Shown here in pieces: positions 24,764 to 32,382 of a stretch of 64,000 nt of DNA. The position numbers were made by a program, and so were the translations under genes. The notes under the pieces are model-generated. The model ran no database searches. It was not told where the DNA came from and saw nothing but the letters and a program-made list of their open reading frames with translations. Origin of the DNA: JAHECQ01 sp047638695 (GTDB lineage: Bacteria > Actinomycetota > Acidimicrobiia > Acidimicrobiales > SZUA-35); assembly GCA_047638695.1 (NCBI GenBank), contig JBLINY010000012.1, positions 3,883 to 67,882 on the forward strand, read 5' to 3'. The stretch's first letter is position 1. Every line of letters begins with the position of its first letter.

Positions 24764-26002
24764 TCAGGTGTCGGAGCCGTTGGTGGCCGGTCGCCGGGCC
24801 CACATCGCAAAGGCGAAACCGGCAGCGCCGTAACCGGCGTACGCCACGGCGAGCGGAGTGACCGAACCGTCGATAGCTCGATCGACGAAGGTCGCCAGAA
24901 ACGCACCGCCACCCATGCTGATGGTGCCAAGCACAGCCGACGCGGTGCCGGCGAGGTCACCCATAGGTTGCATCGCCTCGGCCATGAGCAGCGGATTGAT
25001 GAGCGTGCGGAGGGCGTTGATAACCGTGAGGGCGGCGAACCAGCCAAGGAACGGCGGTACGCCGTCGCTGGCCCAGCACCACCATGCCAGGACGGCCGAG
25101 AACAGCAGGGTGACGGGCATAACCCTGACGATCACTCGGTCGGCGCCGAGCGCCTTGACCCAGCGGCTGCCCATAAAAAGGAACAAGCCCATGACGAGAC
25201 TCATGGCCGCGAAATAGTACGCGAACTGATCACCGCGGTCGTAGACGTCGTCAAACAAGAGCTGGCTGCTGGCCAAGAAGGCGGCAAACCCACCGAAGTC
25301 GAACATGACGGCGATGGCGGAACCAATTGTTCGCCGAGTGGTGACAACGGCGACGATGGCACCTCGGGTACGAGCCAGGGTAAGAGGCCGGCGTCGCTCG
25401 ACGGGAAGTGGTTCGGGCAGTCTTGTGAGCCACAGGGCAAGTGCGACCGTGAGCAACAGAGGCGCCGCTAGGACCAACCGCCATGATCCGAAGGTAAGTA
25501 CGCCTTTGCCGAGCAGGGGCGCGATCGCTGGAACGACCATGAACACGGCCTGCACCAGGGACATGATGCGAGCGAGCTGGGTGCCCTCGTAAAGATCGCG
25601 GGCGATGGCCATCGACAGAGCGCGAGGTCCAGCCGCGCCGACCCCCCATACGAACCGGCTGAAGACGAGGATGCCAAAGGTTGGGGCCAAGGCCGAACCG
25701 AGGGCGCCGAGAGCGTAAAGGCCGAGGCCGGCGTAAAGCACGGGCTTACGCCCGAAGCGGTCGGTGAACGGGCCGTAGAACATCTGAGCGCTGGCCAACC
25801 CGAGAAAGTAGAGCGTGACCGTGAGCGCCACCCGAGGCGAGTCAGGGGCCATCCCCAGGCCGGCTCGGATTTGGCCGAAAGCCGGCAGCGCCATGTCGAT
25901 GCCGAGCGCAGTGGTGGCGCTGATGGCGGCGAGGATGCCGACGAGTTCCCGTTCGCTGGTGGAGCGCCGCGATGTGGCCGGACCTGCAGGAGGAAGGCTC
26001 AA
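24764..26002 (-). CDS. MFS exporter, Bcr/CflA-like; probable TTG start
   Basis: A 412-residue carrier with about 12 segments. TALGIDMALPAFGQI in segment 1, YGPFTDRFGRKPVLYAGL as the MFS signature loop, and RALSMAIARDLYEG are typical of the Bcr/CflA drug-resistance group. No ATG or GTG precedes segment 1 in frame except far upstream inside the ABC permease gene. A TTG at 26002 overlaps the permease stop (TTGA), so the best reading is start by coupled re-initiation on TTG. With the upstream DrrAB-like exporter this gives two different export systems in a row, suggesting that the operon's substrate or product is toxic. Confidence 0.8.
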   Translation of the reverse strand: MSLPPAGPATSRRSTSERELVGILAAISATTALGIDMALPAFGQIRAGLGMAPDSPRVALTVTLYFLGLASAQMFYGPFTDRFGRKPVLYAGLGLYALGALGSALAPTFGILVFSRFVWGVGAAGPRALSMAIARDLYEGTQLARIMSLVQAVFMVVPAIAPLLGKGVLTFGSWRLVLAAPLLLTVALALWLTRLPEPLPVERRRPLTLARTRGAIVAVVTTRRTIGSAIAVMFDFGGFAAFLASSQLLFDDVYDRGDQFAYYFAAMSLVMGLFLFMGSRWVKALGADRVIVRVMPVTLLFSAVLAWWCWASDGVPPFLGWFAALTVINALRTLINPLLMAEAMQPMGDLAGTASAVLGTISMGGGAFLATFVDRAIDGSVTPLAVAYAGYGAAGFAFAMWARRPATNGSDT

Positions 26003-26853
26003 CGCGATGTTGTTTCGCGGAACTTTCGGAAACTGAGGAAGGCGAAGATGATGATGATCCCGAAGGACCAAAGAAACGCCTCGGTGATGGCGCCTTCGGC
26101 CGGGAGGCCGTTGTAGAGGGCCCGCCCGGCGTTGGTGACGCGAGTGAAGGGGTTGTTCTCGGCGACCGGCTGGAGCCAGCTGGGCATGGTGTCGGTGGGG
26201 ACGAAGGCCGACGACACAAACGTGACCGGGAACATCCACAGGAAGCCGAGGGAGTTGGCGGCCTCAACCGACTTCACCGACAATCCGACCAGAGCTTGCA
26301 CCCAGCTAAGGGCGAAGGCAAAGAGGAGAAACAGCACGGTGGCGACGAAGGCTTGCCAGAGTGTGCCTTCAAACCGGAAGCCGACGGCGAACGCGACCAC
26401 GAGCATGATGATGAAGGTGAACGTGTTCTTCACGAGATCGGCGATGGTGCGGCCCAAAATCACAGCCGACTGTTGCATCGGCACGGACCGCAGGCGATCG
26501 ACCAAACCCTTCGAGAGATCTTCAGCCAGACCAATGCCGGTGGTGGCCGATCCGAAAACGACGGTCTGAGCCATGATGCCGGGCAACAGATACTGGTTGT
26601 AGTTGGCAAAGCCGGGAGCAACGATGGCGCCCCCGAAGACATAGACGAACAACAGCACGAACATGATCGGCTGGATCGTGGCGAACGCAATGAGTTCGGG
26701 GTTGCGGGGGACGACCCGAAGGTGGCGTTGGGCCTCGGTCCAGGCATCTCGTAGCAGCCATTGCGGACCGTTCGGTACGTCGGGGCGACGACTCATCGTC
26801 GCGGCAGCATCGGTGCCTTGAACGCCGTCGCTCCTCGCCTCTGCAGTGCTCAT
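25999..26853 (-). CDS. ABC-2 type exporter permease (DrrB-like)
   Basis: A 284-residue membrane protein with about six hydrophobic segments. RNPELIAFATIQPIMFVLLF begins the membrane part, GIGLAEDLSKGLVDRLRSVPM is the conserved cytoplasmic loop of DrrB-type permeases, and NPFTRVTNAGRAL lies before the last segment. It overlaps the ATPase gene upstream (ATGA at 26850-26853) and the MFS gene downstream (TTGA). Together with the ATPase it should export a hydrophobic compound. Daunorubicin exporters are the name-givers, but the family is broad in actinomycetes. Confidence 0.88.
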   Translation of the reverse strand: MSTAEARSDGVQGTDAAATMSRRPDVPNGPQWLLRDAWTEAQRHLRVVPRNPELIAFATIQPIMFVLLFVYVFGGAIVAPGFANYNQYLLPGIMAQTVVFGSATTGIGLAEDLSKGLVDRLRSVPMQQSAVILGRTIADLVKNTFTFIIMLVVAFAVGFRFEGTLWQAFVATVLFLLFAFALSWVQALVGLSVKSVEAANSLGFLWMFPVTFVSSAFVPTDTMPSWLQPVAENNPFTRVTNAGRALYNGLPAEGAITEAFLWSFGIIIIFAFLSFRKFRETTSR

Positions 26854-27815
26854 GAGGTGCTCTCGCTCTGGCTTTCGTCGGTGGCCTTCGAGCCAGTAAG
26901 GCTGAGAAAGACATCGTCGAGGCTTGGCCGTCGAAGCTCGACATCCACCACGTTGCAGAGCGCTCCATCGAGGGCTCGGATGGCCTCGGGCAACACACCG
27001 CCGCCGGCCGATATCGGCACCAGGAGCTGCGGGGGAGTCTCAGTGGTCTCGATCTCGCCAGATGAGACTGGCTGAAGAGCCTCGGTCGCTCGGGCCAGGT
27101 TGGCAGCATCGGCGATGGTGACAACCAAGCGGTCGCCGCCGATGCGGTCCTTCAACTCATCAGCAGTGCCCTTGGCGATGACCTTGCCCCGGTCGATCAC
27201 CAGAATCGAATCGGCCAAAGCTTCGGCCTCGTCCAGATACTGCGTCGTTAGAAAGGTGGTTGTGCCTTCCGAGCCGAGCTCTTCGATCAGCTCCCACATG
27301 GCCAGCCGGCTACGAGGATCGAGGCCGGTGGTTGGTTCATCGAGGAACAACACCGAAGGGCGGGCGATCAGGCTCATGGCGATGTCGAGCCGCCGGCGCA
27401 TGCCACCCGAATACTCGATGACGACACGCTCGCCTGCGTCGAGCAGATCAAAGCGCTGGAGTAGCTCTTTGGCCCGGGCTCGCCCGTCGGTCTTCCGCAT
27501 GTGGAACAGCTGGGCGATGTACTCGAGGTTCTCTCGGCCCGTCAGCCGTTCTTCGACCGCCGCGTATTGGCCGGTGAGACCTATGCGAGCCCGCACTTTG
27601 TCAGGTTCCGCTGCCACGTCGATGCCATCGACGAGCGCTCGACCTTGATCGGGTTTGATCAGCGTCGTCAGCACTTTCACGGTGGTTGTTTTGCCTGCAC
27701 CATTCGGGCCGAGCACGCCCAGCACGCTGCCCTGGGGCATCTCGAGGCTGAGTCCATCGAGCGCCCGTGTCTCGCCGTAGACCTTGTGGAGATCGATGGC
27801 CTCGACAGCAAGCAT
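26850..27815 (-). CDS. ABC exporter ATP-binding protein (DrrA-like)
   Basis: A 321-residue ATPase. Walker A is GPNGAGKTTT, the signature is YSGGMRRRLDIAMSL, Walker B is VLFLDEPTTGLD, and the switch region TTQYLDEAE contains a Gln where most ABC proteins have His (LLTTHYLDE), as in DrrA of the daunorubicin exporter. A C-terminal domain of about 90 residues, ending in RRPSLDDVFLSLTG, is also a DrrA feature. It is followed by its permease with a four-base overlap and preceded by a hydrolase after 9 bases. Cytoplasmic, membrane-associated. Confidence 0.92.
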   Translation of the reverse strand: MLAVEAIDLHKVYGETRALDGLSLEMPQGSVLGVLGPNGAGKTTTVKVLTTLIKPDQGRALVDGIDVAAEPDKVRARIGLTGQYAAVEERLTGRENLEYIAQLFHMRKTDGRARAKELLQRFDLLDAGERVVIEYSGGMRRRLDIAMSLIARPSVLFLDEPTTGLDPRSRLAMWELIEELGSEGTTTFLTTQYLDEAEALADSILVIDRGKVIAKGTADELKDRIGGDRLVVTIADAANLARATEALQPVSSGEIETTETPPQLLVPISAGGGVLPEAIRALDGALCNVVDVELRRPSLDDVFLSLTGSKATDESQSESTS

Positions 27816-27824
27816 GGGGTGAAA

Positions 27825-28523
27825 CTAGCGGCCCAGGATCAGCTGCGCGACCTCTTTTGGATGACTGAACATCAAGAAGTGAGGTCCGTCGAGCTCGTGG
27901 TAGTCCCAGGTTGAGCTAGCGGCGCAGACATCGGCGTACTGCTGAAACCGAGAGGGCTTGTCCGCTGTGGCGAAGATGAAGGTTTTGGGCAGCTCATCGG
28001 GGAGTGAAACCTGCCAGTCGGCGCTGAGGCACGCAGCCGACTGAGGCATCACCCGGTCGTAGAACCAGCGGGCCCCTTCGTCGCTGCCGATTATTTCGGG
28101 CGCCGGGTCGTAGAGCTGGAACGGAACCATGCCTCCTTCGACGGAGCGGTTGGCAGGTTGCGGTGGTGTTTCGGCAACCGGGGCGTGGGCATCGAGGTAC
28201 ACCAAACCGGAAACGCGATCGCTCAGCTGCTCCCACGCCTGGGTGATGACGCGGCCGCCGTAGCTGTGACCCACGAGCGTGACCTCGGTGAGGTCCAGGG
28301 TGTCGATGACACCGACGACGTCTGCCACGTGATCGGCCAGCGTGACATGAGGGCCCGAAAGGTGGCGCTTGGCTCCGTGACCGGTGAGGGAAATGTTGTG
28401 CACCGGGCGACCGCTGGCCAGAAGATCGGCCATCACCGGCAGCCAGGACCACTCGCCAACCCATGCGCCGTGTACGAGCACGATCGCTCGCTGGCGTAGC
28501 TCGGCGGCTGGTGGGTAGCTCAT
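27825..28523 (-). CDS. alpha/beta hydrolase (salicylate esterase/EstC-like)
   Basis: A 232-residue hydrolase. AIVLVHGAWVGEWSWLPV is the oxyanion segment, TLVGHSYGG holds the serine nucleophile (about residue 87), and the end reads ELDGPHFLMFSHPKEVA with the histidine. The compact size, HGAW start and GHSYGG elbow fit the plant salicylic-acid-esterase-like group that is also common in actinobacterial catabolic clusters. It overlaps the flavin monooxygenase upstream (ATGA). The two probably act one after the other: ring or chain oxygenation, then ester or lactone opening (inference). Confidence 0.85.
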   Translation of the reverse strand: MSYPPAAELRQRAIVLVHGAWVGEWSWLPVMADLLASGRPVHNISLTGHGAKRHLSGPHVTLADHVADVVGVIDTLDLTEVTLVGHSYGGRVITQAWEQLSDRVSGLVYLDAHAPVAETPPQPANRSVEGGMVPFQLYDPAPEIIGSDEGARWFYDRVMPQSAACLSADWQVSLPDELPKTFIFATADKPSRFQQYADVCAASSTWDYHELDGPHFLMFSHPKEVAQLILGR

Positions 28524-29797
28524 GTCGTGGGCTCGACGGCTGCGCTCGGTGCGATCGTCGGCGGTGCGTTGTTCAGCGTCTCCATGGCAAAACCAGCGGC
28601 TTGTTTGTAGCGGGCCATGAAGTCCTCGATTTCGGCCGAAGGGATGACGTCTTCGATGTGGGTAAAGATGCCACCACACCTCTCGTCGACTACTCCGAGG
28701 ATGCCGATCGGTCCGGCGCCTCGATTGCGCAGCACGAGCGCCGACAAGTCTTCGATCAGCTGGTCCTCGTAGCTCAGCAGCGCTGCTGGGCTGAGGCCAT
28801 GCTCGACCATGGCCGCGCCGATCACCCGGGCATCGACAATGGCTTGGCTGGCGCCGTTCGAACCAACGGGATACATGACGTGGGCCGCATCTCCCATGAG
28901 AGCCACTCGGCCCTCTACCCAATGATCAACGGGGTCACGGTCGACCATTGGATACTCGAACACCTCGCTCGAGCCTCTCACCATGGCCGGGACGTCAAGC
29001 CAGTCGAATATCCAATCTTCGAACTGCGGCATGAAGGTGTCGATCGAGACCTGCTTGTTCCAGTCGCTGGTCGGCCAGCCGCCGTCGGTGTCGAAGGTGA
29101 GTTCGGTGATCCAGTTGATCGTGGCCAAACCGGTGTCTGGATCGGGCTGGCTGATTGGATAGCAGACGACTCGCTGGTCGAGATGCCCAGCGAGCACGAA
29201 CGAAGCACCGGAACGGATCGGCACGCCGGTTGACGTGCCACGCCACATGATGGCGCCACCCCACAGCGGCTCGCCTTCTGCGGGGTACATCTGACTACGA
29301 AGAGCCGAGTGCAAGCCGTCGGCCCCGATGAGGACGTCGCCCGACTCGCGGAACGTCTGGTCGTCGGCGGTCTCGATGATGGCGACTGCTTCGTCGCCGA
29401 CATTTTCGAACCCGACAACTCGATGGCCGGTCATGACCGAATCGGGCCCGAGGCGATCAAGCACGGCTTCGTAAAGCATCATCTGTAGTTGGCCCCGGTG
29501 AACGGAGTACTGCGGCCACTTGTAGCCGGCTAGAACGCCTCGTGGCTCGGCCCAGACGTCGTTACCGCTACGCCCGACCAGGGCCCATTCCTTGGTCTCA
29601 ACGCCGATGGTGTCGAGCTGGCCTTCGAATCCGAGGTCGTAGAGCTCGCGAACGGCGTTCGGCTGGAGGTTGATGCCGACACCGAGAGGTTTCAGCTCGC
29701 GGACCGACTCGAACACCTTGGCGGGGATCCCAAGTTGATGGCAAGTGAGTGCCATCGTCATTCCGCCGATGCCGCCACCGGCAATCAGTACCGTCAT
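28520..29797 (-). CDS. FAD-dependent monooxygenase (PHBH-like class A)
   Basis: A 425-residue flavoprotein. The N-terminal Rossmann loop is GGGIGG (about 7-12), DVLIGADGLHSALRS is the second FAD/NADPH motif (DG), and GRVALMGDAAHVMYPVGSNGA the third (GD). This is the class A flavin monooxygenase plan. Such enzymes use NAD(P)H and O2 to hydroxylate aromatic rings or carry out related oxidations; the sequence looks closest to FAD monooxygenases annotated as flavin-dependent oxidoreductases of unknown substrate. It is the first gene of the nine-gene minus-strand run; 101 bases separate it from a divergent serine hydrolase. Confidence 0.9.
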   Translation of the reverse strand: MTVLIAGGGIGGMTMALTCHQLGIPAKVFESVRELKPLGVGINLQPNAVRELYDLGFEGQLDTIGVETKEWALVGRSGNDVWAEPRGVLAGYKWPQYSVHRGQLQMMLYEAVLDRLGPDSVMTGHRVVGFENVGDEAVAIIETADDQTFRESGDVLIGADGLHSALRSQMYPAEGEPLWGGAIMWRGTSTGVPIRSGASFVLAGHLDQRVVCYPISQPDPDTGLATINWITELTFDTDGGWPTSDWNKQVSIDTFMPQFEDWIFDWLDVPAMVRGSSEVFEYPMVDRDPVDHWVEGRVALMGDAAHVMYPVGSNGASQAIVDARVIGAAMVEHGLSPAALLSYEDQLIEDLSALVLRNRGAGPIGILGVVDERCGGIFTHIEDVIPSAEIEDFMARYKQAAGFAMETLNNAPPTIAPSAAVEPTT

Positions 29798-29898
29798 AGA
29801 CGATCACCCTAGGGCCCCTCATTCGAGCAATCGCCCCACAGCACCGAGCTCGAGTCATCTGCCAGGATCCTTCCGGCGCGGCCAGCTAGCGTGCGCTC

Positions 29899-31059
29899 AT
29901 GAAAGAACAACTTGACGAACTGCTTGGCGGCGCCATCGACCGAGGCGACGTACCGGGCGTGGTTGCTGTCACCTTCGACCGCGACGGACTGACCTACGAG
30001 GGAGCATTCGGCGAGAGAGTGTTGGGCTCGGGCGTTGACATGACGGTCGACACGACCGGAGCAATCTTCTCGATGACCAAGGCGATCACGGGTGCCGCCG
30101 CCATGCAGTGCGTGGAGCGGGGCGAGCTATCGCTGGATACACCTGCCGGCGCCATATGCCCTGATTTGGCAGACGCCCAGGTGCTGGAAGGATTGGCCGA
30201 CGACGGCACGCCCCAGCTGCGTCCAGCTTCTACGCCAGTGACGCTTCGGCACCTCCTGACGCATACCTCGGGTTTCGTCTACGACATCTGGGATGCCGAC
30301 TTCGCCGCCTATCTGCAGGCCACCGGCAAGCCGAGCGTCCTATCGCTGCAGTTGGATGCGTTGCGGGTCCCGCTGATGTTCGATCCCGGCACCAGGTGGG
30401 AGTACGGCACCGGTATCGATTGGGCCGGGCAGATGGTCGAAGCCGTTTCAGGCAAGACCCTCGGGCAGTACTTCCAAGCCAACCTGTTCGATCCGCTGGG
30501 CATGGCCGATAGTGGCTTCGCTCCAACCGAGGCGATGCTGTCGCGGGCAGCCGGGATGCACGCTCGTCTGCCCGACGGTGGCCTCGCCCCAATGGACCTT
30601 CCGGCACCGGATAACCCCGAGTTCGAGATGGGCGGCGGCGGCCTGATGTCGACGATGGGCGACTACGCCCGGTTCTGTCGCATGGTGCTGAACGGCGGGG
30701 AGCTCGACGGGACCCGGGTAATGTCTGCCGACACCGTCGATCTGATGTGCACCAATGCCATGGGCGATATCCGAGTGCAGAACCTGGTGTCGACCAATCC
30801 GGCGTTCAGCAATGATGCCGAGTTCTTCCCCGGGCTCGAGAAGTCGTGGGGTCTCACGTTCCAGATCAACGAGGCCGAGGCACCCACCGGCCGCCCGGCT
30901 GGTGGCCTCAGCTGGGCCGGTCTGGCCAACAGCTACTTTTGGATAGACCGCACCAACGGCATCGGCGGCGCCTACCTGACGCAGATCCTCCCGTTCGCCG
31001 ACCACAAGTCGATCGGCCTGTTCCAAGACTTCGAAACCGCCGTCTACGCCAACCAATAA
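29899..31059 (+). CDS. serine hydrolase, class C beta-lactamase/EstB family
   Basis: A 386-residue protein of the penicillin-binding fold. The active-site motif is SMTK (SxxK; about residues 57-60), the second motif is YGTGIDW (Tyr of YxN, with Asn replaced by Thr), and the third region reads WAGLANSYFWID in place of KTG/HTG. This pattern is typical of esterase EstB and simvastatin synthase LovD-like members, so an esterase or transacylase is more likely than a beta-lactamase. No signal peptide is visible. Ends 7 bases before the left 104-nt hairpin element. Divergent from the flavin monooxygenase. Confidence 0.87.
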   Translation: MKEQLDELLGGAIDRGDVPGVVAVTFDRDGLTYEGAFGERVLGSGVDMTVDTTGAIFSMTKAITGAAAMQCVERGELSLDTPAGAICPDLADAQVLEGLADDGTPQLRPASTPVTLRHLLTHTSGFVYDIWDADFAAYLQATGKPSVLSLQLDALRVPLMFDPGTRWEYGTGIDWAGQMVEAVSGKTLGQYFQANLFDPLGMADSGFAPTEAMLSRAAGMHARLPDGGLAPMDLPAPDNPEFEMGGGGLMSTMGDYARFCRMVLNGGELDGTRVMSADTVDLMCTNAMGDIRVQNLVSTNPAFSNDAEFFPGLEKSWGLTFQINEAEAPTGRPAGGLSWAGLANSYFWIDRTNGIGGAYLTQILPFADHKSIGLFQDFETAVYANQ

Positions 31060-31066
31060 CCGCCGA

Positions 31067-31170
31067 CTTGGCTGCCTGAACCCCCGCTCCCTCAACTCTG
31101 GCTGTCTGAACCCCCGTAGTTGGGGTTTCAGACAGCCAGAGTTCGTTTTGCGGCGGCGGGAACAGCCAAG
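31067..31170. repeat. 104-nt structured element, left copy, with hairpin
   Basis: Ends in CTTGGCTG and CAGCCAAG, which are inverted complements. Inside, AACTCTGGCTGTCTGAA pairs with TTCAGACAGCCAGAGTT (17 bp) plus four more G-C pairs beyond a one-base bulge. About 74% identical by hand alignment to the right copy at 32231, with no gaps. It also works as a terminator for the serine hydrolase. Confidence 0.8.
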
Positions 31171-31241
31171 CGGGGGCCGCAGGGGCGGTGCGCGGCCTGG
31201 TGTTGGCGGCCGCTGTCACACCTGGTTGCAAGACTGGCGCG

Positions 31242-32273
31242 GTGCGGGAAACACCGGATCAGATTGTGACAAGAGTGGCTGGACCTACAGCGGGTGCGTG
31301 TCGGCGGACCGATCTGGTCGAGGCCGGAATGAGTGGCAGCGCGATTGAACGAAGACTGGCGAGCGGTTACCTCGTCGCGATTACGCGGGGGCTCTATGTG
31401 GCGCCCGTCCTCGCCAACCCTGATACGCCGCTCAACATGGCTGTGCTTGGGGTGCCCCATGCTGTCGTGTCGCGGTTCTCGGCCGCAGCGCTGCACGGTA
31501 TGTCGCTGACGTACCCCGATCAGGTGCATGTAACCGCGCCCAAAGGTGCCGGTCGGTTCCTCGAAGGTGTCGTCGTGCATGAGACCCGCCTGCTGCGGGA
31601 TGAGGACGTCACCGAGGTGCGAGGTTTGGCGGTGACTTCTCCCGAGCGGACCCTGGTCGACCTTGCGGCCCACCTCCGCTTGCCCCGTCTGCGGCACCTT
31701 GTCGACTCCCACTATGCAGGACGTACTGCGGGACCCTTTTTGGCTTGCGTGCAGGGGCTGGCCCGTCCTGGCGTTCCCGGCTCTCGCATGCTGCGACAGC
31801 TCGCCTCACAGCTGGGGGAAGGGGATCCGCTCCCGGCTTCGGAGCTCGAACACCGGATCTGGCTTGGTTTGAACGTCAACGGGATCTCCGGCTTTCGACA
31901 GCAGCTGGCACCACCTTGGTACGACGGACGCCGCGGCATTGTCGACTTTGGCGCCCCCGACATCCGCATGATTATCGAGGGCGATGGACGGAGGTTCCAT
32001 GACAGCCAGCAGGCAATGGCCGACGATCATCGCCGTGATCGTCTAGCAGCTCGTCACGGTTGGCTTGTCCTACGAGTGACGTGGCACGAGATCGTGCATC
32101 GGCCGGGGGCGACCTTCAGCGACCTGGCCGAAATCGTCTCGGCCCGCCGCACCGCCTCGAGCAGAGCGTCGGGCGCCGCAGCGACCAGCAGAGGTTCGGG
32201 TGCCGCCGTCATGACCGAATTGCCCTCCCGCTTGGCTGCCCGAACCACCGCCTCCGACGGTTTGGCTGCCTGA
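31242..32273 (+). CDS. AbiEi-like winged-helix and DUF559 (PD-(D/E)XK-like) protein
   Basis: About 343 residues. N-terminal part: CRRTDLVEAGMSGSAIERRLASGYLVAITRGLYVAP, the winged-helix seen in AbiEi-type antitoxins. The C-terminal part, RRGIVDFGAPDIRMIIEGDGRRFH then RRDRLAARHGWLVLRVTW, is a DUF559/Vsr-like nuclease fold with D-E-x-D residues. Such fused genes are common and multi-copy in actinobacteria; their job is not established. GTG 31242 is preferred for domain alignment, and GTG 31188 is the alternative. The last codons and the stop lie inside the right 104-nt element, so the gene is flanked by two copies of it. No partner AbiEii toxin gene is adjacent. Confidence 0.72.
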   Translation: MRETPDQIVTRVAGPTAGACRRTDLVEAGMSGSAIERRLASGYLVAITRGLYVAPVLANPDTPLNMAVLGVPHAVVSRFSAAALHGMSLTYPDQVHVTAPKGAGRFLEGVVVHETRLLRDEDVTEVRGLAVTSPERTLVDLAAHLRLPRLRHLVDSHYAGRTAGPFLACVQGLARPGVPGSRMLRQLASQLGEGDPLPASELEHRIWLGLNVNGISGFRQQLAPPWYDGRRGIVDFGAPDIRMIIEGDGRRFHDSQQAMADDHRRDRLAARHGWLVLRVTWHEIVHRPGATFSDLAEIVSARRTASSRASGAAATSRGSGAAVMTELPSRLAARTTASDGLAA

Positions 32274-32334
32274 ACCACCGCAAGCGGTGGTTCAGGCAGC
32301 CAGTCTGCGGTTTGCGGGGGTTGGAGCAGCCAAG
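32231..32334. repeat. 104-nt structured element, right copy, with hairpin
   Basis: Same ends as the left copy (CTTGGCTG, CAGCCAAG). The inner stem TGGCTGCCTGAACCACCG pairs perfectly with its complement over a CAAG loop (32263-32302). Several differences from the left copy fall on both sides of the stem and keep pairing. It contains the stop of the DUF559 gene and runs into the 13-nt repeats at 32331. Confidence 0.8.
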
Positions 32335-32382
32335 AGGTGGGTTCAAGAGGTGGGTTCAAGAGGTGGGTTCAAGAGGTGGGTT
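32331..32382 (-). repeat. four perfect 13-nt tandem repeats over the P450 stop codon
   Basis: CAAGAGGTGGGTT four times without a mismatch. The TGA of the minus-strand P450 (32369-32371) spans the boundary between the third and fourth copies, so the last P450 codons (QPTS) belong to the repeat. The first unit starts with the last four bases of the 104-nt element. Confidence 0.95.

Noticed and set aside
31188..31241. An N-terminal extension of the DUF559 protein from GTG 31188
   Set aside because: The added residues (LVLAAAVTPGCKTGA) have no match to the family; it is close to the left repeat. It is kept as an alternative only.
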